This document shows, in pieces, positions 48,560 through 59,928 of a DNA stretch of 64,000 nucleotides. Source of the DNA: Isoetes taiwanensis (taxonomy: Eukaryota; Streptophyta; Lycopodiopsida; Isoetales; Isoetaceae); contig JAJEKV010000005.1 in the NCBI GenBank assembly GCA_021234155.1, positions 14,053,449 through 14,117,448 of the forward strand, given 5' to 3'. Made by a program: the position numbers and the translations under genes. Position 1 is the stretch's first letter, and the number at the start of each line of letters is the position of its first letter. The notes beneath the pieces are model-generated. The model ran no database searches. It was not told the origin of the DNA and worked only from the letters and a program-made list of their open reading frames with translations.

Positions 48560-51403
48560 GACGATCTTGCCTATCTTTGAGCGCATCGTCGGTATGGACC
48601 TCAATTGAAGGTGATGACATACCGGCATTCGATGAGAAGGCGAGTCCAAGACCAAAGGCACCAGCACTAGCATTAGGATTGCAGAGTAGATAGGGGGTTC
48701 CGCGCAATGGAACACCAAGGAGACACTTTTAGGGCTGCACGATTCCAACTTTACGGTGAACTGAGGGATCAAGACGCATACCAAATGCTCTAGAAATTGT
48801 GTGAGGCCCCCGTGCATCGCTTGAACAGGGGTTTTCCAACCTCGCTCATTCGAATATAGATCCAATTCCGGTATGCTCCAATGTTTCTCCTTCCCCCGCC
48901 GCATTTAACGACGCACAAAAAGCGGATCCCACCAAAGATCCAGAAAATGTGAGCGTGGTCCAATCAGCGTGACCAGCCGCATCCTTGATTCAAAAGGAGG
49001 AGCCAACTGATGTTAAAAATTGATGGCGTGGAGGTGCTCCCAATGAGGCATACCGATGGTTCTATGGAGGAGGTCAGATCATGGGTCATTGGGCTTGATC
49101 ACGGAATTTTGAAGGAGATCAAAGATCCAAAGTCGACACCATTGTTCCCAAACTGTAACACGAAAGGAGAGTGTTGATGGAGGAGGAACCCAAATCGGGG
49201 AAATAGTTTCACTTTCAAGATATGCACGAAGAGTGTTGAAACCTCCAATATACTTTGAAATATTTGAGCAAACTGAATTCCCATGTCTTCATGCAAGTTC
49301 TTGCAACCTATTGCAGAAGTTTCTACAATCCGTATAAGGTGTGATGAGCAAGCTCATGCATGTACTTTCGACCTTGAGGGCGTTGGTCCATGTCCGATCA
49401 TGAAGATATTCTCCTGTCAAAACCATTTTGCATCGGGTTGCCTTGAAAACCACCTGTTTGGACCATCGCGAATTTGTCTTGGGTGTCCGCCAAATAAAAA
49501 TCATGGATCACATACCATGGATTGAACCAGCGAAAAGATGAAGAATTCGGGATCATTACAAGTAATAAGCCCATATACCGTGAGAGCACACGTAAAACCT
49601 TTGTCTTCAATGGAGAGATCAGGCCAAATGATGAAAAAATCATTAGTGTTGAGAGATCCTCCAAGCTTGCCATTACCAGAATACCACTTAAGCATAAAAA
49701 GATGTCGTTGAGAGACCATAGTCCAGATAGCTTGTTGGTGTGGGAAAATCATCGGGAACATGGACTGCTATTGAAATATAACTCTCGTGCTGATTCTGAG
49801 CATCTTCAGCAGACTGAATGGCCTGTTGCAACTGATTTTCCATGTCACGAATCTTATTGTCCTTCTCAGCAAGAAGGCGCAGTTGGTCTCTGATCTTCCT
49901 GTGAGAATGCATGGCCTATGATGATGACGGGCCTTCAGTGGAGAGCTGCAACTGAAGGCTCACAATTTCTGCGCCATCAATCAACTTCTGTTTCGGAGCT
50001 TCGACAAGCTGAGTTTGCAAGACCGTGACCTGTGTCTGAATTGCTGCTAGTTGGCCTTCTAAAGCAGAAATGCGAATTTCAGCTTGTTCGACAGCATGTA
50101 GCTGACGGGTGTACTCATTGTGTAATCCCAGATACTGTGGCCCTCGACCGCCGCCTTAATTTTATCTTTGTCTTTAAGTTGAGCCGGTTCTTGGATAGTA
50201 GCCCGGGTTAAACTTGGCGGGTCTTCGACGGTGGCGCATGTGTTTTGTTCATTCTTGAGAGCCTCGTAGGCCTCTAGCAGAGCGAAAATGTTTGCTCAAG
50301 GCTTTCTTCCGTAGAAGTCCGGATTTGCGGTAGCCGCCTAAAGATCATGGTGGACAAGATCCGGTGGAATCCATATACTCTTTGACTCCATTCATGAACT
50401 GCTCTTTTGAGAGTCCTGGAGTTTGATCATGCATTCGGCGACAATTTGTTCATACTGATACAAGGCGCATCTAGACGAAGGAGGCACAAGAGGGTGAAGA
50501 GGCAAAGGTGGTTGGCGGAATGACAAAGTTGCCGGGAGGTGGAATCTTCAATTCGTGGTGGACTCGAGAAGAAGGAACATTGATAACGGAGCGCTTGCAT
50601 GGTTCTTGTTATGGTTGTGCGCGCCGTGATGTGGACGAGATGTTTCTTCTTGAAGTTCCAAAATGGCAGGGATAGTGGACAATATATGACTTGAAGCAGC
50701 AGAAGTGGCTTCTAGATTCCTAGTTGACATATGACTGGATTCATGGAGGCAGTGGTTAATAATTGCTTGAAAATGGGCACCCATAGCAGATTCTAGGCCG
50801 GAACTTGGAGATTGACTCGAGACGATCGACTTCATGGAGGTGGCGCTTGAAACATGATTTGAGGCCAATCAACAAAGCTTGTGGAATATATGGCAGCAAT
50901 GATGGTGTGAAAGAAAGGTTTGTTAATGTGGGTATTCTTAATGGAATAACCATAGAACTTTCACCACAAAAACTTCACAAAGGTTTCATGGGGCTTTGCA
51001 ATGTTCGTGAACTTGTGAGTGGTGGCCGCATATGGTGTTTGGCCATAAACTGTACATCGTGGTCCTGCAAAGCAGCCCAATTCAAAGAAGGAGATTGACG
51101 AGGTAATTCAAATACTTGAGCCAAAAGGTTCTGATTGAGGGTGATGTTGTGATGATCCATCATCATCTAGTAACCTGCATCGGTCTTGATGAGATGGGCA
51201 ACAAACTGCCGGAATTGAGACAGATTAGGAACAGGGAGTTCTTGTTTGGAAAATTCAAACAACCCCGCCCTTTCAGCTACTTCTCGATTGGAACCTTGAA
51301 GAGGGTCACGAACAGTAGCAGTTGAAAAAATAACTGATTCAAAGAGGGCCAGATCCATAGGTACGGTGGCCTAAAGAGTAGGGAGCTTTGGAGAAGCAGC
51401 CAT
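48560..51403 (-). pseudogene. coiled-coil protein gene of unknown function, unit 3
   Basis: Counterpart of 33790-36613. The 74-codon coiled-coil frame (49688-49912) is identical to that of unit 2 (34903-35127). The region 50125-50350 is densely altered relative to both other units, and 48540-49520 has many one- and two-base losses. Confidence 0.55.
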
Positions 51404-51855
51404 GACGATCGACGATTTTTTTTTTTTTTTTGAGGCGGAATACGAAGAGCAAAGAAGTTGCGAAAGATTTTAGAGCGCCGGCCTGTTCAAGAAGATTTTT
51501 ATAGAGAACTTCGGAAGGGGAATCTAAACCGTGATGGTGCGGATGGCGGAGAGATGAAGGAAGCATCCGAACTCAAAATTTTTGGTTATGTCCCAAACAG
51601 CAACTAAGAGTAAATGAAGGATGGAGATGAACTACGAATGAACGGACTGACGAAGAATGATTTTCGACTATCATGGAGTTTAATGAGCGTAATAAATATG
51701 GGCAACTCGAGAGTCTAAGGTTATAAAGAAAGGTGGTGGCAGAGACAACAGTACAAGGAGAGAGGTTCCTTGGAATCTTTGATTGGAATGTACCTGGCAT
51801 GCAGACACATCAGCAGAAGTTTGATTGGGCCACGAGGGTAGCTCACAGGCGGTAG

Positions 51856-51866
51856 GACTATATAAG
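51856..51866 (+). promoter_or_regulatory. TATA box, unit 3
   Basis: ACTATATAAGG, about 38 bp upstream of the ATG at 51905. It may be the promoter of the 82-codon ORF or an LTR-type promoter of the neighbouring gypsy remnant. Confidence 0.5.
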
Positions 51867-51904
51867 GCAAGCAAGGTTCGAAAGGAGAGCACCAATTCGC
51901 GACG

Positions 51905-52153
51905 ATGGATATGCCCAACACTATGGCGAAGAACTGTTGTGAGTGGATCACCTGCAAAATGAATGACTTTGATTTCTGGAAGTTGAAGAATTGGGGAATT
52001 CCGATGGATGGGTGGCTGGCTAGTTCTGCGGACAATCTGGACCCTATGACGAACCCTCAGGATGTGGTCCTGCATCTTCGTTGGGACCCGGAGCAGTGCA
52101 GGTACTTGATCCTGCACGTCTATGCTGCTACTAATCCAAACCAGGTTTTTTAA
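51905..52153 (+). CDS. small plus-strand ORF (82 aa) with TATA box
   Basis: An uninterrupted 82-codon frame begins MDMPNTMAKNCCEWIT and ends AATNPNQVF. It is rich in Trp, Asp and Asn, with FWKLKNWGIPMDGW in the middle, and has no signal peptide or membrane segment. It lies opposite to the integrase and coiled-coil genes, between them, and is preceded by a TATA box at a plausible distance. Units 1 and 2 hold the same ORF with frameshifts, one of them at a CTG/CCG difference. Antisense ORFs near the 3' end are known in some plant gypsy elements, which is one possible explanation. I do not recognise the protein and cannot exclude chance. Confidence 0.35.
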   Translation: MDMPNTMAKNCCEWITCKMNDFDFWKLKNWGIPMDGWLASSADNLDPMTNPQDVVLHLRWDPEQCRYLILHVYAATNPNQVF

Positions 52154-52269
52154 ATTAGCATTTTGTTCATAGGGCGGAGCCCTTAGCGATTAAATATGGG
52201 CAAGGCCCAATTTTGTTGTAACCCACAGCTTTTTAAATATATAAGTGTTTGGACTCATTCTTGCGTCTC

Positions 52270-53470
52270 TCATTCTGAAATTGTGTCGGTTTTGTCTATA
52301 TGAAAGAGTTTAAGGCGAAAGCCATTAACCAGAGTGGGTAATGGAGTGCCATCTAACTCTGCCAGTTGAAGCACACTTGGCCGCACCACTTTAAGAATTT
52401 AATAAGGACCAAGCCACCGAAATTTCAATTGTTCTGGAAAATTTTTATATCTGGAATCAAAAAGAAAACTAAATCTCCTTCCTTGAATGTCTTTTCTTTG
52501 ATGTATTTATCATTCCAGTACTTTCTTAACTGTTGTCCAGCAAGAACTCGAAGATAAGCATCTTTGTCAAGCTCATCTAATTGTTGTAATTGATAAACAT
52601 GCTCCTGGAAAGCAGCAGGTGGATCATGCATAGTAGCAAGTTGGAAACGAAGGGACGGAAGAATATACTCAATAGGCATGAGAGCTTCTTGACCAGACCA
52701 ATTTAAATGGTGTTTGTCCTGTTGCAATTTTGAAACTGATGTTGTAAGCCCACAAAACAGTAGGTAATCTTTCCTGCCAATCAGTTTTAGAAGCGTCACA
52801 AATTTTCTTCAAGATGTTGATGAGTGTCTTATTTATGCTTTCTGTAAGGCCATTTCTTTGCGGATAATAAGGATTACTCTTCCTATGATGAATGTGCAAA
52901 TAGTCTGTCAATTCTTTGATCGTCTGATTTACAAAATGAACACCTCGGTCACCGAGAAGTTCCGTGGGACAGTCGAAGCATGTGATGACATGCGTGTAAA
53001 GGACCTTAGCCATGCTTGCAACAGTATTACCAGGAAGTGCAGAGGCCTTTGTCCACTTAGTGGCATAATCTGTGAGAACCAGTATGTAGCGAGCACGGGA
53101 ATGCCGCGCTGGTGGATCCATGGGCCCAATAAGATCCATTTCCCATTTGCTGAAGGGTAACGGCATGGCAACTGGTGTTAAAGGAAGAGCGTCACAGACA
53201 CACGCTGGCAAATATTATAGTTGCGTGCATGAGCATGGGCGTCCTTGAAGAGCGTGCCAAAAATAGCCAACTAGAAGAATTTTGCGTCTCCTGGTATCAC
53301 CACTAAAATGTCCTCCACGAAGACCTTCATGGGCTTGGCGAACAATCTCTGGGACTTCATAAGGAAGAACACACCGACGCAAAACCATGTCCTTGCCACG
53401 CTTATAGAGATGTCCTGGGCAGGGTAGCCCTTAAGCTCGAAATATCGCCAAAAGGCTATTTTTTTAGACA
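52270..53470 (-). pseudogene. Ty3/gypsy integrase, unit 3 (best copy)
   Basis: The minus frame 52669-53211 (180 codons) overlaps the frame 52425-52799. Upstream at 53300-53350 the zinc-binding HEGLRGGHFSG is readable. The core shows all three catalytic acids: Asp in WEMDLIGP, Asp in LLGDRGVHFVN, and Glu in YYPQRNGLTESINK, with 35 residues between the last two (the DD35E pattern). A C-terminal segment (DKYIKEKTFKEGDLVFF) and a tail near 52280-52340 complete the pol end. The motif style (MDLIGPMDPP) is unlike the chromovirus-type fragment at 11 kb. Reverse transcriptase and LTRs are absent, so this is a pol-end fragment. It is followed on the same strand by the coiled-coil gene. Confidence 0.88.
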
Positions 53471-54339
53471 TTTGCCCTTTTTTTCACTACTGTTGAGTAG
53501 GATCAATTAGGAGTGGTGCCAATAAAATATCGCCACCTTGTCTACGAATTTTTCTCCCTCCACTCATAAGTTAGCCTACTTCACCAAATGATGGATTCTT
53601 GGATTCGCCCCCATGTGAATTTTATTCTTGGTAATTATTCTAAAATCGCCCCTTAACCCCCAAAAATCATGTAAAATTAATACGAATTCTATTCTTGATG
53701 AGTTTTTTGAATTGTCATTCACCTCCAGGAAAAAAGAGAAAGGGGGGGAGGGACCATGCATGATATGGATTTCATGATCTGACTCCAACATCCAGGTATG
53801 CAATCCTGAAGTATTTTTGCTTTTGGTCTGTTGTTTGTCCAATCTTAAAAAGATGGCTGAAATCAAATCTGTGCTTGCCCACCATAATATGCAATTATGC
53901 CTCGGCTAATTTTGTGTACTTGGTTGTTTAGCCCTTAGTGTGGAGCTATTGAGATTTACAATCAGATAAGCGCTACGAGGTATGTTGTAGAGTAGTTATA
54001 GTTGGTTTGCTTATCCATTTTATCAGAATACTTGCCCTCTTGATTTGGTTATGAGGCAATTGATTCTCTTGGGTAGAAGCATGAAAGGGTGTCTTGTATT
54101 TCTTGCAAATTGATGTAAAAAAATACACTAGCTTAAAGTGAATTTAAGGTAAAATTTGAATTTTACATGGGTCGCCTATCATTAATGCTTGTGGTCCACG
54201 GAGATTCTTTTGCAATTATTTTTGGCAACCCACCTAATTTGGGGGCACGCTTTTGAGTTTTGAACTCCCTCCACAGATTGAAGCTACCGGATTGAAACCC
54301 CTTTCTCATTGGAACCAAGAATAGGATCCCCATTTCTAT

Positions 54340-57200
54340 GCCCTCGCTTTGATCGATCTTGGAATGTATGAAGCTATGGCGTAATCAAATTCACCAAAGA
54401 ACAACAGATTCGGATCTTGTTCTTGAGGAGGACTTACCATCGATTCAATTTTGCTATTGAGGAGGACTCTACATGCATTTCTTCTGGGGACAACCAATCT
54501 TCATCAAAAAGATGCAAGAGAGAGGCCGGATATGGGACAAAACAGATTAGAAGAAGGGTGAATGATTCTGTGAATCACATACTAAAACAAGTTTCTACAT
54601 TGAATCCAAAACAGAAAAAAACTTTTGCTGGAAAATTGCTCCAGGATAGTAGATTGGACTTTTTATTTGGCCCTGTTGTTGGAAGGCCTAAAGAGGCTAT
54701 TGTGAAAAGAGATTTATTTGAAAACCTTAAGGATGGCCTCCAAGAAGTGAAACGTAATAATAGCAATGACAAGCTTGTCGCCAAACACGCTGTTCTTTCC
54801 ATGGTAGTTGGAAAGGAAGGAGTATTACAAACACCACACCGGCAGCCAAAATCCTCAAATTGCATCCTAGAAATATGAAGCTAGCAGCGCAGAAAAGGAG
54901 GAAAAGAATGTCACCGTGGGAGCAAATCAGGGCATTAGCGTGGATGAAAAGCCAAGAAAAAAATGCCATAGATCGTGCTATGAAGGACGAGTTGTTCGGG
55001 CCTTCGTTAGATAATACAAAAGTATCACCAAAGGTAAGAGATGTCATGAAGAAGAGGACTGAACCAATTCAAGACATCGACATTACACAGTACATGCTAG
55101 TATTTTAGGGTCATGGAGGAGTCACATAGTTTTTTGAATTTTCGATCCAACATCAAATGTACTTTAGCTAGGAATGTATGTAGATGTTTTCTACATTTTT
55201 GCAGTGACAAGAGTCTTTTTCTCAGACGAGCATGTTCCACATCATGCATCAAGAAATGTTATTCGGTTTTTCTTGTAGAAGTTATATTGACATGCTTTAC
55301 ATTGAATCCAACTTGAAGGTATACTTGAAGCTAACTCAGATATGTGCTATAGATGTAAGAAAATAAAACTGAAGGAAGCTATCAGAGGAATGTAGTAGAT
55401 GTCAAGAAAAATGTGAATGCTTTTCATAAAGTAGCTATTATGTAAGGATGTGGGGTTTGAGGAAGAAAGTACTTAGATGTAAGAATGTGGAAGATACATT
55501 AAAAACATATAGAATGTACATTCTAATATTTTGTAAGATTCGACAAAGGTACTTTTGCAGTGAATTATACCAAATATTTGTTGATCAAAGATCCAAAAGT
55601 CAATATTGGCATCGTGCAATTCAATACTTAAAACCTCCTTGCATACTTAAAGCTAAAGGAGAGGAATACCTGTTGTTGTGAAGCATGAGCAGCAGATTTA
55701 TATAAGAAGGCTTTCAATATGATGAGGTCAAAATTCCACGAGAATTGTACTTGCAATTGCAATGTGTGTGCTTCGTGGTTAATGCCGGATTTGCCAAGCT
55801 AAGAAGCGTAATTATGATAATGTGAGCACGCTTTGAGAGCCATGGTATGCCCGAGGGCGATCGATGAGGAGTGGCACAAGCTAGCCCTCGCATGGAAACA
55901 AAATGTGACAGCTTGGGGAAACAGCTTAATTGAGTTGTGTCCCGTAGAGAAGGATGGAAGCATCGAGGATTCAAATGATTGGCAAGTCTATAACTATGTT
56001 AATGAACCTTCAAAGAAGGGAACTTCCCCGCTAAAGTTAGTTGACAAGAAGGGCAAAGGCAAAGGAGATGTTGGACAGATGTTCGACCATATGTCTAAGT
56101 TTATATATCACAATTTTGTGGCACATTGGCAAAGCAAGCAGCTCAAAGAATGCATACGAACACTTCGCGACGATTGATGCTATCGGTTGTTGATTTTTCC
56201 GAAAATTATACTTTGAAGCCATTCAACGAGATTCAAGCTCAAAGATTGGTACAATGAACAAATTAGTATTCTGTTCATATCACCATGTTCAAGGTAAATG
56301 GCGATTGAGAAAATGTGTGCACTCATTTATTTCGCAGACGACAAAACTCATGATACCCACTTCGCACAAGATGCATTCAAGATGCACCTCAAATGGTTGC
56401 AAGAGAATGGTGGTGGCCATTTGAAATACCATTTGGTTTGGTCCGATGGTTGTGCAGCCCCCAGTTTAAATCTAGAAGAGCATTCTATCATGTGACAAGA
56501 TACCATGTTCAAAGATAAGATAAGAATGCAAAGGGAATTTCTTTGGTTCGGACATGGGAAGGGAACACACGATGGGGAAGGGGCAATCTCTAAATTGTGG
56601 CTTGAAGCGTAACAAAGGAAAAAGGATGGGAAGATAGTAAAAGATGCAAAGAATCAAGGTCAAGTATTGAGGGAGAAAAATCAGATGTGGAGAGGGTATT
56701 CGAGGAGGTGACCGACATTGATCGGTCCCAAGCACATGATGTACTTCCAAAGAAAAGGCGCAAATCACTTCATTGTGTGTCTTCAATAGACTCAAACGAT
56801 GCTACAAAATTATTGTGCGCACCTCTTTTCATGTTTTTGCAAAGCATGCATCAATTTTAATTGGCCCGCTTGTGAGAATGCTGACCATTGTGGTAGGTGG
56901 GAGTTGGCGAAAACTAGAGCCAATTAGTAAGATCAATCCCGAGATGTTGATGAGGCCGAGGATTTATGGGCAAATGACGAGGATAATATTGACGAGACGC
57001 CGCAGTTGGTGATTATTATTTTGATGCTTCACACCTCCGCATAATCATGAGGGGGTCCCTTATTATATCCTTCAATGCAATCAAGTAAAACATGTACTCG
57101 AGGTAGATACCATGGATGACTATGGAAACTTATTTTTCGTGAGGTGATGAGGTTATTACAGTGCAACTACTTCGAAATGATCCCTAGTCGCCATCGGGCA
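54340..57200 (+). pseudogene. P2: transposase-like gene with D..D..D/E-type motifs, unit 3 (best N-terminus)
   Basis: A chain of plus-strand frames. The N-terminal domain is open at 54417-54878 (153 codons; RRRVNDSVNHILKQVS, then GPVVGRPKEAIVKRDLF). It continues at 54860-55108 with FGPSLDNTKVSPKVRDVMKK. Next come YQIFVDQHPKVNIGIVQFNT (about 55565-55625), a Cys-rich zinc region (55830-55960, LxWRAMVCPR and ELCPVEKDG), LSVVDFSENYTL (about 56180-56212), WSDGCAA (about 56438-56460), then GHGKGTHDGEGA (about 56550-56590) and a C-terminal domain. The three conserved acidic motifs look like an RNase H-fold transposase. From memory the closest pattern is an uncharacterised family frequent in animal genomes. 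P1 in the same unit is a truncated paralog. Frame breaks may be partly artefactual, and introns are possible. The enzymatic role is inferred. Confidence 0.78.
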
Positions 57201-57714
57201 CAAAAGTTACTAAAAGAGAAGGTGGTTTTTGTCCCTCCCCGAAATCAGTATTAGGGGTTCGCTTCGCATTGGAGCCACCAAGCACAAGATAAAAGGTGTT
57301 GCTTATGCATATGAACCGCCTCGAAGATTGGCACGAGATGCTATTAGGAAATCACCGAGATTGTAGATGTACCGTGAATTTCGCTTTGTATCAGTTTACC
57401 TTTTTTACATCGCTACATAATTATTGTCATGTGTTTGGCCAGCGAACAATTCCATCACTTGTTTTCAATATTAAAGTGAATACATTGGCGGCAGGTAGGT
57501 TCAAGACACTTTGTACATGTACTTGAGACACTTGTACTTGTACTTGAAAACTCAAGGTTAATGGCTACCTTAGGTTAATGGTTCAAATTTCGTGAGTGTA
57601 TATATGGTAAGAGCCATTTTGGAAGTGCCTAGTGTTGTGGTTTTGAATTTGCTTGTTTGATCTGTGGCTTACAAAGATAAACTTATAATTGACATAGCTC
57701 AAGATGCCTCTTTC

Positions 57715-58590
57715 AAAACAATGGGGACACTTATATTGTATCCTTTAGAATGGGAATACTTATAAGACCTTTGTGCAACTTTGTGTCAAGATGTCAACTT
57801 TGTTTAGATATAGTACAATATAAGTACTAGCACTTTGTGCACAAGGTGTTAACACTTTGTGCACAAGTGTTAAATAACTTGTATAACTGGCAAGGGAAAA
57901 AAACTCGTGTCCCCTTTTTTTTTTACAAGGTCAATAATGTCTTGCCAAGGTTCAAGACCTTTGTGCAACTTGTGTCAAGATATAAGAATACAATATTGTT
58001 GGGAAATTCACAATATATAAATTCACAATATATATTGTTGTTATAAAGGATACAATATATTGTTGTTATATACTGACATAGCTCAAGATGCCTCTTTCAA
58101 AACAATGGGGACACTTATATTGTATCCTTTAGAATGGGGGACTTATATGGGGGACAAAGGTCTTGACACAAGTTGCACAAAGGTCTTGAACCTTGGCAAG
58201 ACATTATTGACCTTGTAAAAATAAAAAAAGGGGACACGAGTTTTTTTTCCCTTGCCAGTTATACAAGTTATTTAACACTTGTGCACAAAGTGTTAACACC
58301 TTGTGCACAAAGTGCTAGTACTTATATTGTACAATATAAGTACAACTTGTATCCTTTAGAATGGGGGACAAAGGTCTTGCCAAGGTTCAAGACCTTTGTG
58401 CAACTTGTGTCAAGATGTCAACTTGTTGCACAAAGGTCTTGAACCTTGGCAAGACATTATTGACCTTGTAAAAAAAAAAAAAGGGGACACGAGTTTTTTT
58501 TCCCTTGCCAGTTATACAAGTTATTTAACACTTGTGCACAAAGTGTTAACACCTTGTGCACAAAGTGCTAGTACTTTTGTGCAATGTTTG
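57715..58590. repeat. nested inverted-repeat block, unit 3
   Basis: Same structure, with the 26 bp palindrome at 58318-58343. It lies between the 3' ends of P2 (plus) and the Ulp1-type gene (minus). Confidence 0.9.
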
Positions 58591-59218
58591 ACATCTTGAC
58601 CACTTATACAACTTATTAACATCTCCTCCTAATTGTGCTCGGACAATACAAAAGGCAGAATTTTATGCTTTGGATGCTAGGCTTGATAGTTCTATGAAGT
58701 GTCCGACAATAAGAAGGAGATAGAGATTTTATATATTTAGATAGGGTGGTTACAATGTCAAAATAGTGTACATGTTCACAATGTCAAAATATTGACATGG
58801 TCGACTTCAAAATTTACAACCCAGATCTCATGTACATGTCAAAATTTACAACTATATCTCATGTACATGGTCGAGATTACAAAATTGTCAATGCACTTGT
58901 CCATCTCAATCCCATGGGCTCAAGATCATGAAGTCACAAAGATGGGATGGAAGCAAAAAAAGTGTGCACTTATCAAAAACTGAAATACCTTGCACTAACA
59001 TTTCGAGGGGGATGAAAGTGTATCCATCAAGTCAATTTGTACCTTCACCTCCTCATCATGGACCCCATGAAAAGTTGGAGTCCGAGTGCGAGAGGTTGCC
59101 GCAGAAGAATGTGAAGGTACATAGTCCGAGTCCGAGTCACCGCACTCGTAAGTCAAGTGTTGGGGACTTAGTGAGTCGGAAAAGAAATGGGATGTATCAA
59201 GCATACACTATCATCAAA

Positions 59219-59352
59219 CCCATCTCAAATGATCAAGTCATGTAAGATCATGACCTTACATTCATCATCTTGGAGCATTCATCCAACCCATCTCAAATGA
59301 TCAAGTCATGTAAGATCATGACCTCACATTCATCATCTTGAAGCACTCATCT
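59219..59352 (+). repeat. 69 bp tandem duplication, unit 3
   Basis: Same two-copy structure as 29607-29741. Confidence 0.9.
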
Positions 59353-59928
59353 AATATGAGCTTAAGTTGTCAATAAGTGGTAGAACTTTTATGAGGATAA
59401 TTTAAGAACAGAGAAATGAAAGACATACAAAACACTTGGGATAAATTGACACCGCGTAAAACCGATACATGCTTTAGAATAATGCCATATGGGACAACTT
59501 ATGTCATTTTTTCAAAATTAATTGGTTGAGGCACTCTGGCCAAGTACATCCGAAATTTTGAAGGCAACTAGGCCAAAACAAAGTCTGAATTTTATGCAGA
59601 GTGATTCCATTAGGCAGTTCGAAGGTATTACCAATATCCGAATTTTATATAGGGTTATGATATCGAGCATAAACCAAGTGTTGATCAAATCTGAAAACAG
59701 ACCGCTCATCCACAAAACTCATAAACAAATGGTTAGATTCATCTACCAATCGACACATCAATGGCTTCTCCATTTTCACACCGCTTAAGCGGGCTTCTTG
59801 CGCATGCTCGCCGACCTAGCGCATAATCGCGGTGAAAACCAAACTGCTGTAATCCGCGTGCATAGTGCATTAAAGCAAAACAGAAATGTAAAAATGGTGT
59901 TAACTAAAAGCTTGCAAGAGAATTGGAC

